64,000 nucleotides of DNA, from assembly GCF_008244685.1 (NCBI RefSeq), contig NZ_VTFT01000001.1:1343248-1407247 (forward strand), given 5' to 3'. The DNA is from Luteimonas viscosa. Its GTDB lineage: Bacteria > Pseudomonadota > Gammaproteobacteria > Xanthomonadales > Xanthomonadaceae. How positions within the stretch are numbered: position 1 is the stretch's first letter; every line of letters starts with the position of its first letter. Shown piece after piece: positions 47,093-59,795 of the stretch. Made by a program: the position numbers and the translations under genes. The notes beneath the pieces were generated by a model. The model was not told the DNA's origin. It was given only the letters and a program-made list of their open reading frames with translations, and did not search any database.

Positions 47093-47923
47093 ATGACCGA
47101 CGACGCAGGCCTTCACGCCACCGTCCTGATCGAACTCGACGACGTCCGCGTGCTGCGCGACGGGCGCGCCGCGCTCGACGGGGTGACCCTCGCACTGCCG
47201 CTGGGGCGGCACACCGCGATCCTCGGCCCGAACGGCTGCGGCAAGTCCACCTTCATCCAGTTGGTGACGCGCCAGCTCTACCCGGCGGCGCGTGCGGACG
47301 GACGCCCGGCGGTGCGGATCCTCGGCGAACACCTGTGGAACGTGCGCGCGATCCGTTCGCGGCTCGGGATCGTCACCGGCGCGATGCACGACGAGCTCGC
47401 CACCCTGCCAGAGCTGTCGGTGAAGGACGTGGTACTGGGCGCTTTCGACGCACGCCTGGCGCCGCAGCAGGGCGAGGTGCCGGAAGACCGCCTGCGCCTT
47501 GCCGCCGAAGCGCTGGGGCGGGCCGATGCCGCGCACCTCGCCGACCGTCTGTACGCCAGCCTGTCCACCGGCGAGGCGCGGCGCGTGCTGCTGGCGCGCG
47601 CCCTGGTGCACGCGCCGCTGGCCCTGCTGCTCGATGAACCCGCGGCAGGGCTGGACGTGGTCGCCCGCGAGCGGCTGCTGCACACGCTGCGCCGGCTGGC
47701 CCGCGAGGGCGTGACCCTGCTGCTGGTCACCCACCACGCCGAGGAGCTGGTGCCGGAGATCGGCCATGTGGTGCTGCTGCGCGAGGGCCGCGTGGTCGCG
47801 GATGGGCCTCGCGGCGAAGTGCTCACGCCCGCCCTGCTCGCGCGCGCGTTCGATGCGCCACTGCGGCTGCGCGACGGCGCGGTCCCGGCCTTCGAGTTCG
47901 ACCGGACCGGCGCCGATGCCTGA
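47093..47923 (+). CDS. ABC transporter ATP-binding protein (ModF-like)
   Basis: 276 aa, one nucleotide-binding domain: Walker [10 protein letters not shown] near residue 45, signature [11 protein letters not shown], Walker [14 protein letters not shown] and switch His in VTHHAEE. It resembles the ModF/YlmA-like group, which lack an adjacent permease, as here. Its role and partner are not known. It overlaps mutM by 8 bp, suggesting co-translation. Confidence 0.85.
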   Translation: MTDDAGLHATVLIELDDVRVLRDGRAALDGVTLALPLGRHTAILGPNGCGKSTFIQLVTRQLYPAARADGRPAVRILGEHLWNVRAIRSRLGIVTGAMHDELATLPELSVKDVVLGAFDARLAPQQGEVPEDRLRLAAEALGRADAAHLADRLYASLSTGEARRVLLARALVHAPLALLLDEPAAGLDVVARERLLHTLRRLAREGVTLLLVTHHAEELVPEIGHVVLLREGRVVADGPRGEVLTPALLARAFDAPLRLRDGAVPAFEFDRTGADA

Positions 47924-48743
47924 ACTGCCCGAGGTCGAGACCACGCGCGCGGGGCTGGCGCCGCATGTCGAAGGTCGCCGCGTGCGCGAGGTGGTGCTGC
48001 GCCGGGCCGACCTGCGCTGGCCGATCCCGGCCGAGGTCGCCACCCTGTTGCCCGGGCAACGCATCGTCGCCGTGCGTCGCCGCGCGAAATACCTGCTGCT
48101 CGACACCGCCGCCGGCAGCGCCCTGCTGCACCTGGGCATGTCCGGCAGCCTGCGCGTACTGCCGGCGACGACCCCGGTGCGCGACCACGATCATGTCGAC
48201 TTCGCGCTCGAGGGCGGCCGCACGGGGCCGAAGCGCGTGCTCCGCTTCAACGATCCACGCCGCTTCGGTTGCCTGCTGTGGCAGCCACCCGGGGAGATCC
48301 ACGCGCTGCTGCAGGGTCTGGGGCCGGAACCGCTGTCGGACGACTTCGACGGCGACCACCTGTTCGCGCGCAGCCGCGGCCGCAGCGCGCCGGTGAAGGC
48401 CTTCCTGATGGACCAGCGGATCGTGGTGGGCGTGGGCAACATCTATGCGGCCGAGGCACTGCATGCCGCCGGCATCTCGCCGCTGCGCGCCGCCGGGCGG
48501 GTCTCGCGCGAGCGCTACCGGGTGCTGGCGGGCGAGATCCGTCGCATCCTCGACCACGCGATCCGCCGCGGCGGCACCACCCTGCGCGACTTCCTCGCCC
48601 CGGACGGCGCGCCCGGCTACTTCGAGCAGGAGCTGTCGGCCTACGGCCGCGGCGGAGAACCGTGTCCGCGCTGCGGGCGGCCGTTGCGGCAGGCGGCGAT
48701 CGGCCAGCGCACCACGGTCTGGTGCGGCCACTGCCAGCGCTGA
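47916..48743 (+). CDS. mutM: Formamidopyrimidine-DNA glycosylase
   Basis: 275 aa. The mature N-terminus [10 protein letters not shown] supplies the catalytic Pro (residue 2) and Glu3; the H2TH region ([19 protein letters not shown]) and the C-terminal zinc finger [10 protein letters not shown]...WCGHCQ follow. It excises 8-oxoG and formamidopyrimidines and nicks by beta,delta elimination. The start overlaps the ABC gene by 8 bp. Confidence 0.95.
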   Translation: MPELPEVETTRAGLAPHVEGRRVREVVLRRADLRWPIPAEVATLLPGQRIVAVRRRAKYLLLDTAAGSALLHLGMSGSLRVLPATTPVRDHDHVDFALEGGRTGPKRVLRFNDPRRFGCLLWQPPGEIHALLQGLGPEPLSDDFDGDHLFARSRGRSAPVKAFLMDQRIVVGVGNIYAAEALHAAGISPLRAAGRVSRERYRVLAGEIRRILDHAIRRGGTTLRDFLAPDGAPGYFEQELSAYGRGGEPCPRCGRPLRQAAIGQRTTVWCGHCQR

Positions 48744-48825
48744 AGGGGCCCTCGGGCCGCGCGTCACGGCGACCGGCCGCGCGGCTTCGCGGTATAGTCC
48801 GGCGCTGGGACGGGACTCCTCGCGC

Positions 48826-49389
48826 ATGACCGAAACCGCTGACATCACCCTCTGGCTCGACGCCGCGCGCGGCGGCGACCGCGGCGCGCTCGACCGTGTC
48901 CTGGCCACCCTGTACCAGGAACTGCACACCATGGCCCGCCGGCAGTTGTCCGGGCAGATGGGGCAGACGCTGGACGCCACCGCGCTGGTGCACGAGGCCT
49001 ACCTCAAGCTGATCGGCCGCAAGGAGATCCAGTTCGACGACCGCGCCCACTTCTTCGCCTACGCCGCCTCGGCGATGCGCAGCGTGGTGGTCGACTACGC
49101 CCGCCAGCGCCTGGCCCAGAAGCGCGGCGGCGACCTGCACCGCGTCACCGACCTGCCGCAGGACATCGAGGGCGGGCTGCGCCTGGACGAGGACATGCTG
49201 GCGCTGGACGTGGCGCTCAACCGCCTGGCCGGCGTCGACGCCAAGCTCGCGCACGTGGTGGAACTGCGCTATTTCGGCGGGCTGTCCGAAGCCGAGATCG
49301 CCACCCTGCTCGGCCGCTCCGACCGCAGCATCCGCCGCGACTGGCAGAAGGCGCGGATGTACCTGCTGGCGTCGCTGCAGGATTCGTGA
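48826..49389 (+). CDS. ECF-type sigma factor (kinase-linked subgroup)
   Basis: 187 aa. Region 2 with TALVHEAYLKLIGRK and FFAYAASAMRSVVVDYARQRLAQKRGG is typical of the TIGR02999-type ECF sigma factors, region 4 at about 145-185 (ELRYFGGLSEAEIATLLGRSDRSIRRDWQKAR). Such sigma factors are paired with Ser/Thr kinases, and one follows here 173 bp on. A TATAGT lies 33 bp upstream as a possible -10. Confidence 0.85.
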   Translation: MTETADITLWLDAARGGDRGALDRVLATLYQELHTMARRQLSGQMGQTLDATALVHEAYLKLIGRKEIQFDDRAHFFAYAASAMRSVVVDYARQRLAQKRGGDLHRVTDLPQDIEGGLRLDEDMLALDVALNRLAGVDAKLAHVVELRYFGGLSEAEIATLLGRSDRSIRRDWQKARMYLLASLQDS

Positions 49390-49478
49390 CCGGGACAGGC
49401 GGCGACATGCGCGCCAGCGCTGAAGCGGTGGTTCCCGGCAAGCCGGATCTCGTAGCGGCAGGCGGAGTCTGCCGTTCC

Positions 49479-49498
49479 TTCCCCCGTTCGCGGGGGAA
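49479..49498. repeat. UUCG tetraloop hairpin between sigma and kinase genes
   Basis: TTCCCCCG-TTCG-CGGGGGAA: perfect 8-bp stem closed by a UUCG tetraloop, 65 bp before the kinase start. The flanking GAAGGTGCCGAAGGCGGATGGGG suggests it is another dispersed-repeat unit. It could attenuate or stabilise mRNA between the two genes. Confidence 0.65.
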
Positions 49499-49562
49499 GG
49501 TGCCGAAGGCGGATGGGGGACCGCCGGAGGCGCACGTCGCGCCCGACGCCGGCACCTGAGCC

Positions 49563-52439
<2,877 letters not shown>

Positions 52440-53134
52440 ACTCGGCGCGGCTGACCGAGACGTAGCGCTCGTTGCCGCCGATCTCCACCTGCGGCCCGGT
52501 GTGCACCGCCTGGCCATGTTCGTCAACGCGCACGGTCATGGTCGCCTTGCTGCCGGTGTGGCAGATGGTCTTGATCTCGACGAGTTCGTCGGCCCAGGCC
52601 AGCAGGTACTGGCTGCCTTCGAACAGCTCGCCCTGGAAATCCGTGCGCAGCCCGTAGCACAGCACCGGTACGCGCAGCATGTCGACCACCTCGCCCAGCT
52701 GCCAGACCTGCGCCCGGGTCAGGAACTGGGCCTCGTCGGCCAGCACGCAGTCGAGCTTGCCGGCGGCGTCGATGTCGCGTTCGACCAGGGCCTGCAGGTC
52801 GTCTCCGCGATCGAAGCCTACGCCCTGCGCCTGCAACCCGATCCGCGACGCCACCCGCCCGCTGCCGTCGCGGTGGTCGAGCCGCGGGGTGAGGATCAGC
52901 GTCCGCATCCCGCGCTCGCGGTAGTTGTGCGCCGACTGCAGCAGCGTCGTGGTCTTCCCGGCGTTCATCGCCGAGTAGTAGAAGTAGAGCTTGGCCATGG
53001 ATGGCAGTTTAAACCGGCCGTCCGCGGCCGGAAGCGCCGCAGCGGCCGCCGGATCGCACCATTTTCCAATGGGGCAACGCCGGTCGGGGGAGTCCGGGGC
53101 TGTAGAATGACGCCGCTCCACCATCGTCGTCCGC

Positions 53135-55108
53135 ATGTCCCTCAATCCCCAGCAACGCGCCGCGGTCGCGCACTGCGACGGCCCCCTGCTCGTGCTCGCC
53201 GGCGCCGGCAGCGGCAAGACGCGGGTGATCGTCGAGAAGATCGCGCACCTGGTGCAGACGGGTCGGTATCCGGCCAAACGCATCGCCGCGATCACCTTCA
53301 CCAACAAGGCGGCGAAGGAGATGCGCGAGCGCGTGGCGCGAAGGATCCGCGGCGACGCCGCCGAGGGGCTGACGCTGTGCACCTTCCACGCACTGGGCCT
53401 GCGGATCCTGCAATCCGAGCATGCGAAGCTGGACCTGCGCCGCGGTTTCTCGATCTTCGACAGCGACGATTCGATGGCGCAGTTCAAGGACCTGATGCCG
53501 GGCGCCAAGCCCGATGCCGTGCAGGCGATGCAGTCTCTGGTCTCGACCGTCAAGAACGCGGGGCTGTCGCCGGACCAGGCGGCGGAAGCGGCACGCAGTG
53601 CGCGCGAGCACGAGGCGGCGTCCCTGTACGCGCGCTACCAGCGGCGGCTGTCGACGTTCAACGCGGTCGATTTCGACGACCTGATCCGGCTGCCGGTGCA
53701 GTTGCTGGAAAGCGATGCCGACGCTGTCGCCGGCTGGCGCGAGCGCATCGGCTACCTGCTGGTGGACGAATGCCAGGACACCAACGACGCCCAGTACCGC
53801 CTGCTCAGGGCGCTGGCCGGGCCGAAAGCCAACTTCACCTGCGTGGGCGACGACGACCAGAGCATCTACGCCTGGCGCGGCGCCAATCCCGAGAACCTGT
53901 CCCAGCTCGGCCGCGATTATCCGAACCTGGTGGTGGTGAAGCTGGAACAGAACTACCGCTGCAGCAACCGCGTGCTGCGCGCGGCGAATGCGCTGATCGC
54001 CAACAACCCGCACGAACACCCGAAAACGCTGTGGAGCGCGCAGCCCGACGGCGAGCGCATCCGCGTGTGGGAATGCCGCGATGCCGCGCACGAGGCCGAG
54101 CGCGTCGCTGGCGAGATCCACTTCCTGCACACCGCGCGCGAGGTGCCGTGGAGCGAGTTCTGCGTGCTGTTCCGCGGCAACCACCAGTCGCGCGCGCTGG
54201 AAAAGGCGATGCAGCTGCTGCGCATCCCCTACCACCTCTCGGGCGGCACCGCGTTCCTCGACCGCGGCGAGGTGAAGGATGCACTGTCGTGGCTGCGGCT
54301 GGTCGCCAACCCCGATGACGATGCCGCCTTCCTGCGTGCGGTGCAGTCGCCGAGCCGCGGCATCGGCGCGACCTCGCTGGCGAAGCTCGCGGAAATGGCG
54401 CAGCACGCGCACCTGCCGCTGTCGCGCGCCGCCGAGTCGATGGGCCTGCTCAAGCAGCTGCAGCCGCGCGCAGCCAATGCACTGGGCGCGTTCACCGACA
54501 TCTTGCGCGGCCTGCGCGCCGATGCCGCGCGCCTGCCGCCCACGGAACTGGTGCGCGGCCTGACCGAGAAGTCCGGGCTGCTGGCCGCGCTGCGCGAGCA
54601 GTGCAAGAGCGACGAGCTGTTCCGCATCCGCCGCGGCAACCTCGACGAACTCGCCGACTGGTTCGAGGGCGCGCGCGGCGCCGGCCCCGGCGAACTCGCC
54701 GCGCAGCTGGCCCTGCTCAGCCACGCCGACAAGGGCGATCCCGGCAACCAGGTGCGGCTGATGAGCCTGCATGCGGCCAAGGGCCTGGAGTTCCGCTACG
54801 TGTTCATCGTCGGCATGGACGACCACACCCTGCCGCACGAGGCCAGCATCGACGAGGGCCGGCTCGACGAGGAGCGCCGCCTGCTCTACGTCGGCATCAC
54901 CCGCGCCAAGGAACAGCTGTGGCTGTCCTATTCGCTCGAAGCGCAGCGCTGGGGCGCCAAGCTGCGGCTGGCCCCGAGCAGGTTCCTGGACGAACTGCCC
55001 GCCGCCGAGCTGCAGCGCGACGGCGCCGACCCGGTCGCCGACGCGGCGCGCAAGGTCGAACGCGCCACCGTGGGTTTCGCCAGCATCCGGGCATTGCTCG
55101 GCGACTAG
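53135..55108 (+). CDS. rep: ATP-dependent DNA helicase Rep
   Basis: 657 aa, SF1A UvrD/Rep family. Walker [10 protein letters not shown] (residues 21-29), [15 protein letters not shown] (Ia), [11 protein letters not shown] (II), [14 protein letters not shown] (III), LEQNYRCS (IV), [12 protein letters not shown] (V) and [11 protein letters not shown] (VI). The length and motif details fit Rep more than UvrD. A 3'-5' helicase that clears proteins ahead of replication forks. Divergent from tdk. Confidence 0.93.
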   Translation: MSLNPQQRAAVAHCDGPLLVLAGAGSGKTRVIVEKIAHLVQTGRYPAKRIAAITFTNKAAKEMRERVARRIRGDAAEGLTLCTFHALGLRILQSEHAKLDLRRGFSIFDSDDSMAQFKDLMPGAKPDAVQAMQSLVSTVKNAGLSPDQAAEAARSAREHEAASLYARYQRRLSTFNAVDFDDLIRLPVQLLESDADAVAGWRERIGYLLVDECQDTNDAQYRLLRALAGPKANFTCVGDDDQSIYAWRGANPENLSQLGRDYPNLVVVKLEQNYRCSNRVLRAANALIANNPHEHPKTLWSAQPDGERIRVWECRDAAHEAERVAGEIHFLHTAREVPWSEFCVLFRGNHQSRALEKAMQLLRIPYHLSGGTAFLDRGEVKDALSWLRLVANPDDDAAFLRAVQSPSRGIGATSLAKLAEMAQHAHLPLSRAAESMGLLKQLQPRAANALGAFTDILRGLRADAARLPPTELVRGLTEKSGLLAALREQCKSDELFRIRRGNLDELADWFEGARGAGPGELAAQLALLSHADKGDPGNQVRLMSLHAAKGLEFRYVFIVGMDDHTLPHEASIDEGRLDEERRLLYVGITRAKEQLWLSYSLEAQRWGAKLRLAPSRFLDELPAAELQRDGADPVADAARKVERATVGFASIRALLGD

Positions 55109-55162
55109 CGCACCACCCTCGCGCACCCGGCCCTGTCGTGCCACCTTCCGGGGTCGACAGGG

Positions 55163-55819
55163 TCAACGGCCCTCGCCGGCCAGCAACTGCGCCAGCTGAC
55201 CGCGCAGTTCGGCCACTTCTGCCTCCAGCGCCTCGACCCGCGCCTGCAGTCCGAGGGCGACGGCTCGTGGCGCAGCCTGCGCCACCACGCGCTCCACAGC
55301 GGCCTGCACGTCCACCGCGCCGCACAACTGGTGGGTGTAGCGATCCTCGCGCTGGCCGGACGCGCGCGGCAGCAGCACCACCAGCGCCTGTGCGTGCTGG
55401 ATCAGCCGTTCCAGATGGTGGCGCACGTCGTCGACATCGACGAAGGCATGCATGCGCTCGCTGCGCGCCAGCAGCTCGTGCGTGGTCTGCGCGCCGCGCA
55501 ACAGCAGCAGCGCAAGCAGCACCACCTGTGGCCTGGGCAGGCTGAAGAACGCTTCGGCGCGATGTTCGTAACGCTCCGCGCGGGAAGAGAACACCTGTTT
55601 GGCCAGACCCTTGCGCTCCAGCTGCCGCAGGGCATGGTGCACGGTGCCCGTATCGAGCGACATCAGCGGTTCGCGCGCGGTCTTCTGGTTCGCCGCCGAC
55701 TGCGCGGCGTTGATCGTGAGCGGATAGATGTCCGGGGTGATCGCCTGCTTCTCGATCAGGCAGCCCAGCACCCGCGCCTCGGGCGCGGTCAATGGCAGTG
55801 CGGTGTCATCGGCGTCCAT
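55163..55819 (-). CDS. YceH-family (UPF0502 / DUF480) protein
   Basis: 218 aa. Family start [42 protein letters not shown], winged-helix-like; a C-terminal coiled coil ([22 protein letters not shown]). The function of YceH is unknown; the fold suggests nucleic acid or protein binding. Convergent with rep. Confidence 0.9.
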   Translation of the reverse strand: MDADDTALPLTAPEARVLGCLIEKQAITPDIYPLTINAAQSAANQKTAREPLMSLDTGTVHHALRQLERKGLAKQVFSSRAERYEHRAEAFFSLPRPQVVLLALLLLRGAQTTHELLARSERMHAFVDVDDVRHHLERLIQHAQALVVLLPRASGQREDRYTHQLCGAVDVQAAVERVVAQAAPRAVALGLQARVEALEAEVAELRGQLAQLLAGEGR

Positions 55820-55934
55820 GGGGCCCCTGCTGTCCTGCTGGTTCGGTCACGCCACAGCATAGCCGGGCGCCGGCGACCGCCGGAAACACGGCTTCGCTAC
55901 ACTCGGCGGCTCCCGAACCGCTGGAACACGCCGC

Positions 55935-56867
55935 ATGCGCGCGCCCGCACCCGCCGCCCTCCTGCTCGCCACCGCCCTCGCCCTCGCCGCCTGCAAACCG
56001 GTGTCGTTCACCGCGCCGGATGCCGTCGCGGAGCCTCCCCGGCCCGAAGCCAGCGCGTCCGCATCGCCGGCCGGGACCGCGACGACCGACGCCGACGACA
56101 ACCTCAACGCCGTGCTCTGGGTGCAACGCTCGGCCGAATACCAGGCCAATGCGATCTCGATCTTCCGCGCCGCCGCCGACCACCTCGACGCGGCGCTGAA
56201 GGAACCGAACTGGGACGCGCTGGTCCCGGAGGAACGCGAACAGGCCGCACCAGCCGCCGGGCTGCAGCCCGCGGTGATCATGGACATCGACGAGACCGTG
56301 CTGGACAACTCGCCCTACCAGGCGCGCCTGATCGCCGACGGGGCCGAGTACGACGAAGTCACCTGGGACCGGTGGGTCGCGGAGAAGAAGGCCAGACCCG
56401 TGCCCGGCGTGGTGGAGTTCGCCAGGGCCGCCGAAGCCAGGGGCGTCACCATCCTCTATCTGTCCAACCGCGCCGTGCACCTGAAGGAAGCGACCCTGGC
56501 CAACCTGCGCGCCGAAGGCCTGCCGGTGAAGGACGACAGCGTGTTCCTGGGCCTGGGCACCCATGTCGAGGGCTGCGAGCAGCAGGGTTCGGAAAAACTC
56601 TGCCGGCGCCGGCTTGCGGGGCGCGAGTACCGGGTGCTGATGCAGTTCGGCGACCAGCTCGGCGACTTCGTCGAGGTCGTCGCCAACACCCCGGACGCCC
56701 GCGCCGGCCTGTTGGCCCAGTACGGCGACTGGTTCGGCGAACGCTGGTGGATGCTGCCCAACCCCACCTACGGCTCCTGGGAACCGGCGGTGTTCAACAA
56801 TGCCTGGAACGAGACGAGGCAGGCGCGCCGGGCCAGGAAGCGTGACGCTCTCGAGCAAAATAGATAA
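55935..56867 (+). CDS. HAD-family class B/e(P4)-type acid phosphatase lipoprotein
   Basis: 310 aa. Lipobox LALAAC (Cys20), so an outer- or inner-membrane lipoprotein facing the periplasm. HAD motif I DIDET with Asp117 and Asp119, motif II LYLSNR, Lys/Asp in the C-terminal FGDQLGDF. It matches e(P4)-type 5'-nucleotidase/acid phosphatase, which in Haemophilus frees nucleosides from NAD or nucleotides. It ends in tandem TAA stops and runs into an AT-rich stretch. Confidence 0.85.
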   Translation: MRAPAPAALLLATALALAACKPVSFTAPDAVAEPPRPEASASASPAGTATTDADDNLNAVLWVQRSAEYQANAISIFRAAADHLDAALKEPNWDALVPEEREQAAPAAGLQPAVIMDIDETVLDNSPYQARLIADGAEYDEVTWDRWVAEKKARPVPGVVEFARAAEARGVTILYLSNRAVHLKEATLANLRAEGLPVKDDSVFLGLGTHVEGCEQQGSEKLCRRRLAGREYRVLMQFGDQLGDFVEVVANTPDARAGLLAQYGDWFGERWWMLPNPTYGSWEPAVFNNAWNETRQARRARKRDALEQNR

Positions 56868-56910
56868 TAAAAACAATTATTTGAATAAAAGAAATTAAGG
56901 TATTGCATCA
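56861..56910. other. AT-rich tract at the left border of the T3SS region
   Basis: The last codons of the phosphatase and the next 40 bp are far richer in A/T than anything else in the window (runs of A and ATTATTTGAATAAAAG-like sequence). It stands at the point where housekeeping genes give way to the T3SS neighbourhood. Confidence 0.6.
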
Positions 56911-57002
56911 GCTTTGCCTGGGCGGTAATCTGCGCCCGCCACAACACGAGTCCTCCGGCACTGCCGGATTCGACGGGAAACCAACGGTTTCCCGTTTTTT
57001 TT
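56890..57002 (+). ncRNA. Possible small RNA ending in a strong terminator (uncertain)
   Basis: The stretch before the terminator contains two further short hairpins (GGGCG...CGCCC about 56920-56937; TCCGG...CCGGA about 56954-56968). The whole looks like a compact structured transcript of about 100 nt after an AT-rich upstream. It may equally be only the 3' untranslated part of the phosphatase mRNA; I see no proof of an independent promoter. Confidence 0.25.
56973..57002 (+). terminator. Strong intrinsic terminator
   Basis: Perfect 10-bp stem ACGGGAAACC/GGTTTCCCGT (56973-56982, 56986-56995) with a 3-nt loop, followed by a run of eight T ending at 57002. It ends the phosphatase transcript or the possible small RNA. 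The following 217 bp to the next gene have no other feature I can name. Confidence 0.9.
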
Positions 57003-57219
57003 GCGTCGCGGCCCGGTTCCGCCTCACCGCCGGCGATGCTGGAGACAGCGGCGCCGTCAGGCCTCGGAGCAACATGCGACGCCCGCGGACTTGCGCCTGC
57101 GACGCAGGTCCCGGTCCGCCCTCCGCCCTAGGGTCGACCCCAGATACCGGCGTGCGTCGCACCGACGTAGCGTGGATCGATGACAGGCGTGTTTCGCGCC
57201 GGTATCGGGGAGGCATGCC

Positions 57220-58782
57220 GTGACATCCATCCCGTCCCCCATCGACGCGCTACGCGCCTTGTTGCCCATGCCCGGGCGTGGCGGCGAAGGCGGCCCGCTG
57301 ATGGGGCCGGGCGGAATGATGGAAATGGGCGATGACGGACCGCTGCGGCCGCTGGGTCCGCATGGGCGGGGACATGACGGTCACTCGCCCCATACCGGTC
57401 CGATGCGGTCGGATGGCCTGCCGCCACTTTCCCTCCCGGAAGCCACGCAGGTGGCCGATCTGCTGTCCGGTGCCATGCGCCAGAATCCCTCCCATCCCCT
57501 GTTCCGGGAACTGTCGCAGGTACCGGCGGAGGAGTTCCGGCAGTGGGTGATGGATTTTCTGACCATGCCCCCGGGTGGCGCCCGTGACCTTCCTGCGCAC
57601 GCGGCCGCGCCCCTGGCACAGGCCACCGCGGCGGCGGCGGCCCTGCTGCGCGAGAACGCAGCGCAGCAGTCCGCGCCTGCGCAATCGCTGGCGGAGGCGC
57701 GCGCCGAAGCCGATGCCCTGCGCGCGACGGTCCAGGCCCAGGCGCAGCAGACCGCTGCCGAACGGACGCAGGCAACACCCGGTACGCCACGCGCGGGTGA
57801 AGACGGACGCCAGATGGCGGCGGCGCTGGTGGCGGCGAACGGGGCGCAGGAGGGGCGCGTGGCGACCGATGCGCGATACGCCGGGCTGATGCAGGCGCTC
57901 GCCCAACCCGCGCGTGCCGAATCCGCGGTGCCGGCGACGCAAAACCCGGCTGGCGCGCCCACCGCCATGGCCTCGCAGACCGCGCCTGCGGTCCCGGCCC
58001 AGGCTACGGCTCCGCCGGACTCCGCGCGAACGCTCCAGGATCCGGCCGTGCCCCTCATGCAAGGACGTACCCCCGTGGAGGCCCCGCTCCCTGCACGCGC
58101 CGAACGGGTGGCAGGCTCGGCGGAGCCCATGCCCGCGGGCGGATTGCCGGGACTGGTCGGCGCCGCCGGCGTCACCCTGGCCGCAGTCGGCCAGCCGGCG
58201 GGGACCACCTTCGCCCAGGCGCCGCAGCAGGCGGTGCGTGCACGCAAGTCCGAGGAAACCCGGGACAAGCGCGACAAGCACGCGCGCGAGGCGCAACAGC
58301 GCGACAGCGATGGCGACTCCCAATCGCAATCGCGCCGGCACGCGGATGGACATGGTGACGCGGCGAGGAAGCGCTCCCCTAAGGCCGCTGCGGCAGCCGC
58401 CAGCGGCGGAGACGGTCGCAGGGCCTCGCCCGCCACGACCGCTGCCGCGGGGCACACAGCCACGGCGCCGGGTTTGCCCCCGGCGGCTTACACGCAGGAT
58501 GCGGACATCGAGCCGGAAGAGCAGGCGCGTCCCGCCGGCCACACGGCTGCCGGCGAGTCGTCCGATGCGATGTCCGCACAGTCGCGGCGGCAACAATGGC
58601 TGTACTGGTCGCTGATCGCCGTCACCTACAGTTGCCTCGCAGTCGCGCTCGGGATGATGACGCCGCTGGCGGCCTCGCTGCCCATCGCGACCGAATCGCT
58701 CCCCCTGTGGCGCAATGCCCTCACCACCACCGGGTTGGCCACCGGGCTCTGGGCCTGGCTGCTCGCACGCCGCCTGCGCTAG
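57220..58782 (+). CDS. Unknown Ala/Pro/Gln-rich protein with C-terminal double transmembrane hairpin (T3SS neighbourhood)
   Basis: 520 aa; start GTG at 57220 is supported by a strong GGGGAGG about 6 nt upstream. Residues 1-110 hold Gly-rich, Met-rich sequence and a helical PEATQVADLLSGAMRQNPSHPLFRELSQV segment; residues 110-450 are disordered-looking, Ala/Gln/Thr-rich with a charged stretch (about 345-390). Two transmembrane helices (about 461-480 and 499-516) close the protein, leaving the bulk on one side of the membrane. I do not recognise it. Near a T3SS it could be a translocator-like or membrane-anchored partner, but this is guesswork. Convergent with the next gene. Confidence 0.6.
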   Translation: MTSIPSPIDALRALLPMPGRGGEGGPLMGPGGMMEMGDDGPLRPLGPHGRGHDGHSPHTGPMRSDGLPPLSLPEATQVADLLSGAMRQNPSHPLFRELSQVPAEEFRQWVMDFLTMPPGGARDLPAHAAAPLAQATAAAAALLRENAAQQSAPAQSLAEARAEADALRATVQAQAQQTAAERTQATPGTPRAGEDGRQMAAALVAANGAQEGRVATDARYAGLMQALAQPARAESAVPATQNPAGAPTAMASQTAPAVPAQATAPPDSARTLQDPAVPLMQGRTPVEAPLPARAERVAGSAEPMPAGGLPGLVGAAGVTLAAVGQPAGTTFAQAPQQAVRARKSEETRDKRDKHAREAQQRDSDGDSQSQSRRHADGHGDAARKRSPKAAAAAASGGDGRRASPATTAAAGHTATAPGLPPAAYTQDADIEPEEQARPAGHTAAGESSDAMSAQSRRQQWLYWSLIAVTYSCLAVALGMMTPLAASLPIATESLPLWRNALTTTGLATGLWAWLLARRLR

Positions 58783-58805
58783 CCCGGCGCTCCGCCCGAA
58801 CCACC

Positions 58806-59744
58806 TCATCGCGCAGGGCGCGTCCCCGCGGGCCGCATCTGCTCCACGCGCCCCTCGCGCAGGTCGATGCCATGGCGCGCCAGTACTTCGGCGGCGACCC
58901 GATCGCCGTAGCGGCGCAGTGCGTCGCGGTCGCCCGCGCCCAGCAGTTGCGCGTATTCCCTGCTGCGAATTGCGGTCAGGATCCCGGCACGGTCGGCGAC
59001 CTCCTGCTTTTCCGCATCGCCGGCATCCGTCAGTTCCCCAAGCAGGGTCGACGACGCCACGGCCTCCCGGATCGCCGGCAGTTGCTCCGGGCGAACGCGA
59101 TCGCCGTTGACCACCGCCCAGTGCACCGCGTGGTGCATCGCGATGACGTCCACGAGGTCGTTCCCATCGAGCCCCAGTGTGGACATGGCCTGGTCGAAGT
59201 CCTGCAGCGCCTGGCCACTTTCCACCAGCGCACGGAGCTCGCGCGTATCCTCTTCCAGCGGTCGGTACTCACGCAGGAAGGCCTGCACGGCCTGCTGCCG
59301 CACGGCGACCGAGCGCCTGAACCGCGGATCGAAACGCGCTTCGCCGGACGCGGCGCGCCAGCCGTCGAGATACGGTCGCTCGAAGGACGATTCGAAGGAC
59401 TCGCGGGTGGAGGCCGCGGCACCACCCGTGGCGCCACGCTCCGGGCCCGGTCCGGCCGACGCGGATTCATTCCCGGACGATCCGGCCCCGCAGCCCGTCA
59501 GCAGCGCCAGCGTCACGACGAAGCTCGCCCAGACTCCGGTGCGTGCAGCGCCGGCGGAGTTCGGAATGCGCGATCGCCCGGTGCGCTCGGCGCCGTCCGC
59601 AACGGAAGGGGTTCGCGAAGCCCCGGACCGCAGCAGGGACCGCAAGGCAGTGCGCGCCGAGGGATGCACCTGCCGGGCGACGAGCGGCAGCACGACCCGG
59701 CAGAACCGCCCTCGAAAGCCTGCCGCGACGCGCGAAACGATCAC
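58806..59744 (-). CDS. Unknown membrane-anchored protein (DUF6683-like?)
   Basis: 312 aa from the GTG at 59744; start uncertain. A hydrophobic helix with a lipobox-like LLTGC is not at the N-terminus but near residue 85. Internal GTG/TTG codons could give a shorter lipoprotein, although none has a clear ribosome site. The C-terminal domain (FDQAMSTLGLDGNDLVDVIAMHHAVHWAVVNGD and what follows) recalls DUF6683, from memory. Follows the 145-aa exported protein by 51 bp on the same strand. Confidence 0.5.
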   Translation of the reverse strand: MIVSRVAAGFRGRFCRVVLPLVARQVHPSARTALRSLLRSGASRTPSVADGAERTGRSRIPNSAGAARTGVWASFVVTLALLTGCGAGSSGNESASAGPGPERGATGGAAASTRESFESSFERPYLDGWRAASGEARFDPRFRRSVAVRQQAVQAFLREYRPLEEDTRELRALVESGQALQDFDQAMSTLGLDGNDLVDVIAMHHAVHWAVVNGDRVRPEQLPAIREAVASSTLLGELTDAGDAEKQEVADRAGILTAIRSREYAQLLGAGDRDALRRYGDRVAAEVLARHGIDLREGRVEQMRPAGTRPAR

Positions 59745-59795
59745 CTGCGGATTCGCATGCCGGCGGTTCCGCGCAGCGCGGACAGCAGGGGCCGC

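Noticed and set aside
56890-57002. tmRNA or another known structured RNA.
   Set aside because: No tRNA-like end, CCA or tag frame; only short hairpins and a terminator are seen.
56861-57219. PIP-box-like (TTCGC-N15-TTCGC) HrpX elements before the T3SS-side gene.
   Set aside because: Single TTCG-type half-sites occur but none with the correct spacing and partner.
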